From: Cyanobacteria bacterium OH_CDB_20
Lineage (GTDB): Bacteria; Cyanobacteriota; Vampirovibrionia; Gastranaerophilales; Gastranaerophilaceae
Direction of reading: 5' to 3'
Length of the DNA stretch: 6,051 bases
Assembly: GCA_023415935.1 (NCBI GenBank)
Contig: JAEZIX010000065.1
Span: forward strand, 1-6,051
Below the pieces are notes generated by a model. It had not been told where the DNA came from. It saw nothing but the letters and a program-made list of their open reading frames with translations, and searched no databases. The position numbers and the translations under genes were made by a program. Positions 1 through 5,431 of this stretch are shown here, piece by piece (within the stretch, counting starts at the first letter, position 1; each line of letters opens with the position of its first letter).

Positions 1-635
1 AGATAATATATCTTGTTTTGCTCAGGCTGTTTTTTTACGTTGAAACAAAATTCGTGTTCTTCGTAGTACATGAAATATTTTTCAGAGAAGCCGTTTAATT
101 TTTCAAAAATGCTTTTTCTTACAAAGAAATCAGCACCCAAGATATATTCTGTTTCTTGAAGTTTATTTATATCAACATAAGATTTATATTTTCTACTTGG
201 TATTTTTAAGTAGTTTAGAATTACATTTTTTATTTCAGGATGTTTGCCGAAAGATGGAGAATATGAGCCATCTGTATTTGCTAAGTTCCCGCCGCAAACA
301 CCGCATTCAGTTGTCATTTCCATAAAATCAAAGAATACTTTAAGGGCATTATTTAAAAGTATCATATCAGGGTTCATAAATAGCAGATATTTGCCTTCAG
401 CAATTTTTGCGCCTTGGTTTGCTGCTTTTGCAAACCCCAGGTTTTGATTATTTTTTATAGTTTTAATATTTTTATAGTTTAAAAGTTCTTCTTCTGTTTC
501 TGAAAAATCTTTTGAGTTGTTATCAACAACAACAACTTCAAAATCAACATCTTTAGTCAGTGAATAAAGTGATTTAAGCAAACTTGAAATCAGTTCTCTG
601 CTGTTGTAATTTACAATGATTACTGATATATCCAA
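1..635 (-). CDS. Family 2 glycosyltransferase, 3' end cut by window edge
   Basis: This gene encodes a GT-A fold inverting glycosyltransferase of family 2 that would move a sugar from a nucleotide-sugar donor onto a surface glycan, resembling the rhamnosyltransferase (WbbL-like) branch. 211 codons are visible; the C-terminal part (the family usually has about 280-350 residues) lies left of the window. Visible motifs are the first beta strand ISVIIVNYNS (residues 3-12), the donor-binding VVVVDNNSKD (34-43), NNQNLGFAKAANQG (62-75), the metal-binding NPD (88-90, in place of DxD), and the acceptor-side stretch ILGADFFVRKSIFEKLNGF (164-182) followed by MYYEEHEFC (188-196), which matches the usual ED-x-D catalytic-base region with E replacing D. 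The start is TTG at 635-633, because an in-frame TAA lies two codons upstream and AAAGAGG sits 6 nt before it. No membrane segment is seen. It follows the metalloprotease gene by 3 nt and is probably translationally coupled to it. The family is certain; donor and acceptor are unknown. Confidence 0.92.
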   Translation of the reverse strand, partial: MDISVIIVNYNSRELISSLLKSLYSLTKDVDFEVVVVDNNSKDFSETEEELLNYKNIKTIKNNQNLGFAKAANQGAKIAEGKYLLFMNPDMILLNNALKVFFDFMEMTTECGVCGGNLANTDGSYSPSFGKHPEIKNVILNYLKIPSRKYKSYVDINKLQETEYILGADFFVRKSIFEKLNGFSEKYFMYYEEHEFCFNVKKQPEQNKIYY

Positions 636-638
636 AGT

Positions 639-1508
639 TTACCTCTTTAAAAGTTTTTCGGATTGTTTAACCGCAAAATGATTTTTAAGAGTGGGGTTTT
701 TCTTTAAAAAACTATCAAAGACATTTTCAGCACTCTTTTTGTCGTCAAGTTTTAAAAGGATTTTTACATATCCATTCATATAATAGGGATTATTTGGTTC
801 AAGTAAAAAAGCCTTTTTAATGTATTCAGAGGCTTTTTGAATGTCTCCCTTACTATAATAGCAAAAGCCCGTTGAGTAAATTGCAGGTACAAAGTCTGGT
901 GATTCATCAAGTATCTGCTTATATAGTTTTATTGCTTTATCATAATCTTTTGCTTGTTTGCAAGCATCTGCATAGGCTGATAAGTCGCGCTTGTTTTCTT
1001 CAATAACATAGCTGTTCTTTTCAATTTTACTTATGTCACTTTTAGTCACTTTTGACTTTTTTGTTATTGCTTTTTTGCTCATCAGATTGTCTTCTGTATG
1101 TTGAACGATACCTAGTGCGTGGCCAATTTCGTGAGCTGTTACCATTTCAAATATCTTTTTATTTTCATCTTCTGGAACATAAATGTTAGCGTGTAAAATA
1201 TTATTTTTTACCCTGTAAAGCTCACAATTTGCGGCAATATTTTGTTTTTTATCGAACTCTTTTTTTATAATGTATATGTTGATATCAGAATTTGAAGAAT
1301 CTTCGACGAAAACAAAATCAAATTTTGATTTGTCCCAATCTTTAAAGGCATTTTTAGCAATATCTTTGTATTTGGAATCTTCAACATAAACATTTAGTTT
1401 TTGTTTTGTCCAGTAATATTGCATTGCAGGTATAGCAGTGCTATTAGCTAGAACAGGGGTTGCAAAGAAAAGTACGTAGAACAATAATGCAGTCAGAAAC
1501 TTTTTCAT
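639..1508 (-). CDS. Secreted metzincin-type (matrixin-like) zinc metalloprotease with C-terminal TPR repeats
   Basis: The 289-residue product is a predicted exported zinc endopeptidase. Residues 1-21 form a Sec signal peptide (KK, a hydrophobic core, then PVLA before N22); there is no lipobox cysteine, so a soluble periplasmic or secreted form is likely. Residues about 30-145 are a compact matrixin-like catalytic domain with the complete metzincin signature HEIGHALGIVQH (126-137): H126, H130 and H137 would bind zinc, E127 is the catalytic base, and M143 in EDNLM is the likely Met-turn, only six residues after the third histidine. Residues about 177-273 form two to three TPR helix pairs (key residues G221-D222, A226, P238), probably for protein binding. 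The ATG at 1508 has only a weak GGAAG about 12 nt upstream. It is the first gene of a pair with the glycosyltransferase, which starts 3 nt later. The substrate is unknown; a role in cell-envelope or surface-protein processing is inference. Confidence 0.88.
   Translation of the reverse strand: MKKFLTALLFYVLFFATPVLANSTAIPAMQYYWTKQKLNVYVEDSKYKDIAKNAFKDWDKSKFDFVFVEDSSNSDINIYIIKKEFDKKQNIAANCELYRVKNNILHANIYVPEDENKKIFEMVTAHEIGHALGIVQHTEDNLMSKKAITKKSKVTKSDISKIEKNSYVIEENKRDLSAYADACKQAKDYDKAIKLYKQILDESPDFVPAIYSTGFCYYSKGDIQKASEYIKKAFLLEPNNPYYMNGYVKILLKLDDKKSAENVFDSFLKKNPTLKNHFAVKQSEKLLKR
642..648 (-). promoter_or_regulatory. Ribosome binding site deciding the TTG start of the glycosyltransferase
   Basis: AAAGAGG (read on the minus strand) lies 6 nt before the TTG at 635-633 and inside the last sense codons of the upstream metalloprotease gene. 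The only alternatives upstream are closed off by the TAA at 641-639, which is in the same frame, so this site fixes the start. Confidence 0.75.
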
Positions 1509-1526
1509 AATAATTTATACTTCCAT

Positions 1527-1556
1527 TTGATTGATAAAACTTGTACACTGTATAAT
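1527..1556 (+). promoter_or_regulatory. Candidate promoter for the epimerase gene
   Basis: TTGATT (1527-1532) and a perfect TATAAT (1551-1556) are separated by 18 nt, predicting a transcription start near 1563, just before the AAAGG ribosome binding site at 1566-1570 and 17 nt before the GTG start. This is a sigma-70-type match seen by eye in AT-rich DNA, so chance is possible. Confidence 0.45.
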
Positions 1557-1560
1557 AAAT

Positions 1561-1590
1561 ATTATAAAGGTAAAACGACGTGAAAAGCAA
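1561..1590 (-). promoter_or_regulatory. Candidate promoter for the metalloprotease-glycosyltransferase unit
   Basis: Read on the minus strand, TTGCTT (1590-1585) is followed after 18 nt by a perfect TATAAT (1566-1561), predicting a start near 1554 and a leader of about 45 nt before the ATG at 1508. The -10 box is good and the -35 box poor. It overlaps the start of the divergent epimerase gene. Confidence 0.4.
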
Positions 1591-2578
1591 AGTTTTAATA
1601 ACCGGTATTGCAGGCCTAATCGGGAGTCATTTTTCAAGACACCTATTGTCTCAGGGTTATGAGGTGATTGGTATTGATAACTTTACGGGTGGTTACAGAG
1701 AAAATTTGCCGGAAGGTGTGAAGTGTTCTGATATAGACCTTGCCGATTTATCTCAGGTGGATAAGTTTTTTTCTGAGGAAAGACCTTCATTTGTTTGTCA
1801 CTTTGCAGCTTACGCGGCAGAATGTTTGAGCCCTTTTGTAAGAAGTTTCAATTATACAAATAACCTTATTTCTTCAACTAATTTAATTACTTCATCAATA
1901 AATTATGATGTTGAAAAATTTATATTCACATCATCGATGGCAGTCTATGGGGATGATAATGAGCCGCCGTTCAAAGAGGATATGCAGCCAAAACCTGTTG
2001 ATCCTTATGGCATTGCAAAATATGCTGTTGAAATGGATTTGAAGCAGGCTCAAGACCAGTTTGGACTAAAATATAGCATTATAAGGCCACACAATGTTAT
2101 TGGAGTTTATCAAAATATCTGGGATAAATACAGGAATGTAATTGGAATCTGGATTAGGCAGGCTATGAGTGGTGAAAATATAACTGTATACGGAGACGGG
2201 CTTCAAAGAAGAGCGTTTTCTGATATGAAATATATAAATGAGCCTGTTGAAAAACTTTTATTTGGATTTGAAGATGAAATTTTTAACCTGGGAAGTGATA
2301 ATGAAATATGTATTTTAGAGGCTGCCAAAACCCTTAAAAAAGTAGCTGAAAAATACGGTTTTAACCCTGAAATTGTTCATCTTGAACCAAGACACGAGGT
2401 TAAACATGCTTTTTCAAGCCACGATAAAGCGAAAGAACTTCTAGGGTTTAAAGACGAAACTGATTTAGAAAAAAGTATGGATGAAATGTTTAGCTGGGCC
2501 ATAAAACAGCCTGAGCGCGAAGTTGTAAGAATGCAGTATGAAACCACAAAAAATATGTATTCATACTGGAGATGTTAA
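1580..2578 (+). CDS. NAD-dependent nucleotide-sugar epimerase (GalE-like extended SDR)
   Basis: The 332-residue product is an extended short-chain dehydrogenase/reductase that would epimerise a UDP-sugar, most likely at C4 of UDP-glucose or a related sugar, supplying precursors for glycan synthesis in the cytoplasm. The Rossmann fold shows the NAD motif G9-x-x-G12-x-x-G15, D33 at the end of strand 2 for the adenine ribose, HFAAYAAE (74-81), the catalytic TSS (117-119), Y143 and K147 of YxxxK, RPHNVIG (169-175) and the sugar-binding GDGLQRRAF (205-213). These match, from memory, a common GalE-annotated family whose members share AAYAAE and RPHNVYG blocks. Length is normal and the protein appears intact. 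The start is GTG at 1580, with AAAGG at 1566-1570, 9 nt upstream. It is transcribed away from the protease-glycosyltransferase unit, and its TAA overlaps the convergent SGNH gene by 4 nt. Whether the substrate is glucose, N-acetylglucosamine or glucuronate cannot be told from the sequence. Confidence 0.92.
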   Translation: MKSKVLITGIAGLIGSHFSRHLLSQGYEVIGIDNFTGGYRENLPEGVKCSDIDLADLSQVDKFFSEERPSFVCHFAAYAAECLSPFVRSFNYTNNLISSTNLITSSINYDVEKFIFTSSMAVYGDDNEPPFKEDMQPKPVDPYGIAKYAVEMDLKQAQDQFGLKYSIIRPHNVIGVYQNIWDKYRNVIGIWIRQAMSGENITVYGDGLQRRAFSDMKYINEPVEKLLFGFEDEIFNLGSDNEICILEAAKTLKKVAEKYGFNPEIVHLEPRHEVKHAFSSHDKAKELLGFKDETDLEKSMDEMFSWAIKQPEREVVRMQYETTKNMYSYWRC

Positions 2579-3609
2579 TTTTCCTTTTTAAACCGTTCAA
2601 CAATTAACGGCGTTAAAAGCTCCCATGCTTTAGCAGAAGGGTGATGATCTTTCTTTGAAATAAAATATTTATCAGGATGCTTCTTTATCTCATTTGTTAA
2701 ATCATCAGTTTTAATAATTATTATTCCTTCATCTTGAAGCTCTTTCAGTCTTGGGGAGTCAAAAATCCAGGCATGAGAAGAAAACCAAGGATCGGTATCT
2801 TCGTACATAATCATAACAAATTTTGTATTTTTCCAGTGCTTTTGAAGTTCATTTTTAGCTTCTAAAACATGAAGTTTAAACATATCAAAAACGTAATCTT
2901 CATCTTTATAAAGATGTCTTGTATAAAGGCTTCTCAAATCCCATTCGGATTGAAAATAAATTCTATTAAAATTCAATTTCTCACGTGTGAGTGTGTTATT
3001 TTTTTTATCATATTTTAAATAGGCAAAATCGTAGTATGGGTAGCAGAAAGAGTATTTTAGCATTCTTCCCAGATGGGAGCCGATAAAAATGTATACGGCG
3101 TATTTTGGTTCGGGAATTTTTTGATAAAAGTCTTCTCTTTTTGTCTGATAAAGCATTTGCTGAACGCCCCACCTTGGAAGAGATCTGTTGTATATTGGGC
3201 TGCCGGTGAGCTCAGCTAACTTGTAACCAAATGTGCTGTTTTCTTTTAAGTTGTATCCCCAAGAATAGGAACAGCCAAATATTACAATGGGTTTGCCTTT
3301 TAATATTTTATTGTTGATTTCTGTTATTGGTCTTCTAAAGGTGGTTTCAGGCGAGTCAATTAAATAGTTTTTGTCTGAAAGATACCCCTTAGTGTCTGTT
3401 TCTTTATATTCTTCGTCAAAAGTTTTTATTTTTCTAAATGAAACAAATGGATGTGGGGGCAAAAGTTTTTTCCCTGTGTAACCTTCATGTGGAGAGTTTC
3501 TTATTTTGTATTGCCAAATATAAAATTCAGCAGTGTCTGATATTAAAAAAATAACAATGCAGATACATATTACAATAATGCTTTTAGTTAGAGCGCTACT
3601 AATTTTCAT
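2575..3609 (-). CDS. Membrane-anchored SGNH-hydrolase-like protein
   Basis: With the ATG at 3609 the product has 344 residues: a short lysine-containing N-terminus, one membrane helix (about residues 11-25, rich in I, V and C) and a large extracytoplasmic domain. The domain has weak but ordered SGNH features: IVIFGCSYSWG (108-118) as block I with nucleophile S114, a block II-like NRSLPRWG (141-148), IFIGSHLG (174-181) at the block III position, and KDHHPSAKAWELL (320-332) as block V with D321 and H323 as the remaining catalytic pair. Related proteins remove or transfer acyl groups on exopolysaccharides, peptidoglycan or lipids. The neighbouring epimerase and glycosyltransferase fit a glycan acylation or deacylation role, which is inference. 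An in-frame TTG at 3648 would add 13 residues; neither start has a visible ribosome binding site, and I prefer the ATG because it places the membrane helix directly after the N-terminus. The 3' end overlaps the epimerase stop by 4 nt. Confidence 0.72.
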   Translation of the reverse strand: MKISSALTKSIIVICICIVIFLISDTAEFYIWQYKIRNSPHEGYTGKKLLPPHPFVSFRKIKTFDEEYKETDTKGYLSDKNYLIDSPETTFRRPITEINNKILKGKPIVIFGCSYSWGYNLKENSTFGYKLAELTGSPIYNRSLPRWGVQQMLYQTKREDFYQKIPEPKYAVYIFIGSHLGRMLKYSFCYPYYDFAYLKYDKKNNTLTREKLNFNRIYFQSEWDLRSLYTRHLYKDEDYVFDMFKLHVLEAKNELQKHWKNTKFVMIMYEDTDPWFSSHAWIFDSPRLKELQDEGIIIIKTDDLTNEIKKHPDKYFISKKDHHPSAKAWELLTPLIVERFKKEN

Positions 3610-3697
3610 GTGCACAATATTAGCATATTTGGTAAGTGTTTTAAACAATTTTAACGTTTTGGTAATAAAAATATCCCAAAAGGCAATTTTTTTGTTT

Positions 3698-3703
3698 TAT
3701 AAT
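3698..3703 (+). promoter_or_regulatory. Candidate -10 box upstream of the VSFGA-leader protein
   Basis: A perfect TATAAT lies 37 nt before the ATG at 3741. No convincing -35 hexamer is seen 16-18 nt upstream and there is no TGn extension, so this is a weak call in very AT-rich DNA. Confidence 0.3.
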
Positions 3704-3740
3704 TGTTATCCCATTATTAGAAAATAAAAAGAAAAAAATT

Positions 3741-4961
3741 ATGAGAATAGCATCATCACCAATAAATTTTATAACTAATTTTCAACAAAGAATAGCAGGG
3801 CAAAAACCTTCTCTTCAGCTTCGCCCGCAGCTTGCTTGCGATTGTGTTTCATTTGGTGCTTATATAAAGAAAACTCTACCTCAAGAGATTGAAAAAATTG
3901 GGGAAGAAAATATTCCTGAACCTGTTTTGACCAGAGCTAAAGAAATAATTGCAAAAGGTAATAAAGAAGGGGTTTCTCTATATGATGTTCACGAAGAGTA
4001 TTATGCCCCACTTGCAGACGTTGAAACTCTTGAAGAAGCAAAAGATTTATATCCTGAATTCACTGATATCAAGCAAGTTTCAGATTTAAAATTTAGAAAA
4101 GGAACTACCTGTTATAATATTACTCAAGGCAATATTAAAGGTTTTACTCCTGAAAACGCTGCTCTTGTTTTACTCCAGCACGTTTATTGTGGTAACCAAA
4201 CAAAAAAAATAAAAACGTTAGGTCAAGGTTCTTATCCCGGACTTAAAACTACGCTTGAAATACCGACACTGAATAAAGTATATGCGACTTATATTAATTC
4301 AACAAGGCAAAATCAAAATTCAGATTTTAGAAAACAAGCTTCAGAAAGGATGAAAGCTCAAAGACAAGATGTGGCTTTCAATGAAAAGAGCTTAGTGGCG
4401 ACAAGAGAAAACTTAGCAAAAATGCACGCAGACCCTGATTATAGAAGAAGACATATTGAACGCACAAAAGCTATGCATCTTGACCCTGAATATGCTGCAA
4501 ATAGAGATGAATATTTAAGACTTGGAAGAGAAAAAATGCTTGCTGATCCTGCGCTTGTTGCAAAAAGAATAAATGCATCAATTGCAAAATGTCATGAATT
4601 TGATCAAGCTAATATTCAAAAAGAAGCTATGAGTAGAGCGATGACAGATGTTTGGGCGTCAAGGCCTGAAGAGCTTCAAGATGCTCATAAAGAGTTTGCA
4701 AAAGATTTTCCAAGACTTGGACCTATCCTTACCAAGAAAAGAGCAGGAGAAGCCTTAGATGAAGGTGAAAATGAATATTTAGCTCTATACTATAAAGCTT
4801 TTTACGAAACTTATCCAGAAGTCAAAGTTCATTTGTCTGATAATGTCGGTGATTTTTATAAAATGCACTATTGGCAAGTAAAAGACGAGTATGAAGCTGC
4901 TAAAAATGAAGGCAGGCTTGAAGAGTTGTTGAAATCTTGGAAAGCAAAAGAATCAAAATAG
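3741..4961 (+). CDS. Protein of unknown function with VSFGA leader and helical repeat array
   Basis: I do not recognise a characterised family for this 406-residue protein. Residues 1-40 are a Pro/Gln-rich leader without a hydrophobic segment, ending in DCVSFGA (34-40); it is not a Sec signal. I recall leaders ending in VSFG in many Gastranaerophilales proteins, of unknown meaning. Residues 41-190 form a mixed globular region with four cysteines in the N-terminal half of the protein (C33, C35, C124, C150). Residues about 195-320 are charged and helical and contain five to six imperfect repeats of 17-22 residues, best seen as AKMHADPDYRRR (226-237), AMHLDPEY (244-251) and KMLADPALVAKR (265-276). 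These resemble, from memory, the basic DP-x-Y repeats seen beside HNH or GIY-YIG nucleases in phage proteins, but no nuclease motif is present. The C-terminus (340-406) is acidic and aromatic. The ATG has only an A-rich sequence upstream. It stands alone, facing the minus-strand RNA operon across a shared terminator. Confidence 0.85.
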   Translation: MRIASSPINFITNFQQRIAGQKPSLQLRPQLACDCVSFGAYIKKTLPQEIEKIGEENIPEPVLTRAKEIIAKGNKEGVSLYDVHEEYYAPLADVETLEEAKDLYPEFTDIKQVSDLKFRKGTTCYNITQGNIKGFTPENAALVLLQHVYCGNQTKKIKTLGQGSYPGLKTTLEIPTLNKVYATYINSTRQNQNSDFRKQASERMKAQRQDVAFNEKSLVATRENLAKMHADPDYRRRHIERTKAMHLDPEYAANRDEYLRLGREKMLADPALVAKRINASIAKCHEFDQANIQKEAMSRAMTDVWASRPEELQDAHKEFAKDFPRLGPILTKKRAGEALDEGENEYLALYYKAFYETYPEVKVHLSDNVGDFYKMHYWQVKDEYEAAKNEGRLEELLKSWKAKESK

Positions 4962-4964
4962 CTT

Positions 4965-4992
4965 AAAAAAAGAGGTCTTTAAGACCTCTTTT
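4965..4992. terminator. Bidirectional intrinsic terminator between convergent genes
   Basis: A perfect 10-bp stem AAAAGAGGTC (4968-4977) / GACCTCTTTT (4983-4992) closes a 5-nt loop, 6 nt after the TAG of the 406-residue protein. Read on the minus strand the stem runs into seven T residues (4971-4965), an excellent intrinsic terminator for the helicase operon. Read on the plus strand the T-tract is shorter (TTTT, then AAACTG and six more T), giving a weaker but plausible terminator for the gene ending at 4961. Confidence 0.85.
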
Positions 4993-5010
4993 AAACTGTT
5001 TTTTAATAAA

Positions 5011-5109
5011 CTAGCGGCTTTTAAATTTAGAAGTTGTTCTCTTCTTGTATTTATTAGCGTTCATTTTATTACGCTCAGCTTTTTCTTTCTTTTGATTATT
5101 TTTAGCCAT
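5011..5109 (-). CDS. 32-residue very basic microprotein
   Basis: A complete short frame from ATG (5109) to TAG (5011) encodes 32 residues beginning MAKNNQKKEKAERN and ending TTSKFKSR. It has about 11 Lys/Arg against two Glu, no cysteine and no hydrophobic stretch, so it is neither a membrane peptide nor a type I toxin. The start is convincing: AAAGGA lies at 5122-5117, 7 nt before the ATG, the strongest ribosome binding site in the window, and the stop is followed within about 20 nt by the strong minus-strand terminator. It is the last gene after the DEAD-box helicase and the zinc-ribbon gene, 97 nt downstream of the latter. The composition suggests binding to RNA or the ribosome, like other tiny basic ribosome-associated proteins, but I cannot match it to Thx, L36, Sra or another named family. 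Confidence 0.68.
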   Translation of the reverse strand: MAKNNQKKEKAERNKMNANKYKKRTTSKFKSR

Positions 5110-5116
5110 GCAAGTA

Positions 5117-5122
5117 TCCTTT
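5117..5122 (-). promoter_or_regulatory. Strong ribosome binding site of the basic microprotein
   Basis: AAAGGA on the minus strand, 7 nt from the ATG at 5109. It is the main evidence that the 32-codon frame is translated. Confidence 0.7.
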
Positions 5123-5149
5123 CAGCTTTTTATTGATTATCGCAGATTT

Positions 5150-5170
5150 CAGAAGGCTTTTAGCCTTCTG
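5150..5170. repeat. Perfect 9-bp inverted repeat (stem-loop) in the microprotein leader
   Basis: CAGAAGGCT (5150-5158) and AGCCTTCTG (5162-5170) are exact reverse complements around a 3-nt loop. No T-run follows on either strand, so it does not look like an intrinsic terminator. It lies about 28 nt upstream of the ribosome binding site of the 32-residue gene. Confidence 0.75.
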
Positions 5171-5179
5171 TATATCGCT

Positions 5180-5209
5180 TAATTTAAATACCTAGGGGTA
5201 TTTAAATTA
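5180..5209. repeat. Perfect 13-bp inverted repeat at the zinc-ribbon stop codon
   Basis: TAATTTAAATACC (5180-5192) pairs exactly with GGTATTTAAATTA (5197-5209) around a TAGG loop. The right arm includes the TAA stop (5209-5207) of the minus-strand zinc-ribbon gene. The stem is AT-rich except for two G:C pairs next to the loop, and no T-run follows on the minus strand, so an mRNA-stabilising, processing or attenuating hairpin is more likely than a classical terminator. Confidence 0.75.
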
Positions 5210-5392
5210 GTATCTTCTGCCATATCCTTGTCTTGAATTAGCATTTCTTGCATTTTTCTTAGCTGCTCTGCAATTTCTGCATCTTTTAGGTTCAGAAAAT
5301 CCTCTGCTTGCATAAAACTCTTGTTCTTCTGCTGAAAATTCAAATACTACACCGCAATCTGCACATGTTAATTCTCTTGATTCGTAACTCAT
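5207..5392 (-). CDS. Small zinc-ribbon protein (zf-trcl / probable zinc-binding domain family)
   Basis: This 61-residue protein matches the family known as the probable zinc-ribbon domain (zf-trcl, as I recall Pfam PF13451). It shows the expected order LTCADCGVVFEFS (8-20), EEQEFY (22-27), GFSEPKRCRNCR (31-42). C10, C13, C38 and C41 would bind one zinc ion as two CxxC knuckles. The remaining tail (43-61) is rich in Lys, Arg, Asn and Gly, ending QGYGRRY, and probably contacts nucleic acid. The biochemical function of the family is not established to my knowledge. GAAGGA at 5403-5398, 5 nt before the ATG, supports the start. It follows the DEAD-box helicase stop by 39 nt on the same strand, so co-transcription is likely and suggests a role in RNA metabolism or cold adaptation (inference). 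Its stop codon is inside a 13-bp stem-loop. Confidence 0.9.
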   Translation of the reverse strand: MSYESRELTCADCGVVFEFSAEEQEFYASRGFSEPKRCRNCRAAKKNARNANSRQGYGRRY

Positions 5393-5397
5393 TTTTT

Positions 5398-5403
5398 TCC
5401 TTC
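5398..5403 (-). promoter_or_regulatory. Ribosome binding site of the zinc-ribbon gene
   Basis: GAAGGA on the minus strand lies 5 nt before the ATG at 5392, within the 39-nt spacer after the helicase stop. No promoter or terminator is visible in that spacer, which supports co-transcription with the helicase. Confidence 0.65.
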
Positions 5404-5431
5404 TTTCTTTGTTGTTGTTGAATAAATGCTA

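Noticed and set aside
244..447. 67-codon open frame on the plus strand
   Set aside because: It lies wholly opposite the glycosyltransferase, whose motifs are unambiguous; it has no ribosome binding site and no recognisable protein features.
3533..3727. 64-codon hydrophobic open frame on the plus strand resembling a small membrane protein
   Set aside because: It is the complement of the SGNH protein's N-terminal membrane segment and the AT-rich upstream region; its hydrophobicity follows from that, and it lacks a ribosome binding site.
3741..3860. N-terminal leader of the 406-residue protein as a Sec signal peptide or lipoprotein signal
   Set aside because: There is no continuous hydrophobic core; LACDC around residues 31-35 resembles a lipobox by chance but lacks the preceding hydrophobic segment.
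4323..4700. HNH or GIY-YIG homing endonuclease suggested by the DP-x-Y repeats
   Set aside because: No HNH, GIY-YIG or LAGLIDADG catalytic motif is present anywhere in the 406 residues.
5150..5209. The two stem-loops as intrinsic terminators or as ends of a small mobile element
   Set aside because: Neither has a T-run on either strand, no target-site duplication or internal gene is visible, and a downstream gene with a strong ribosome binding site follows on the minus strand.
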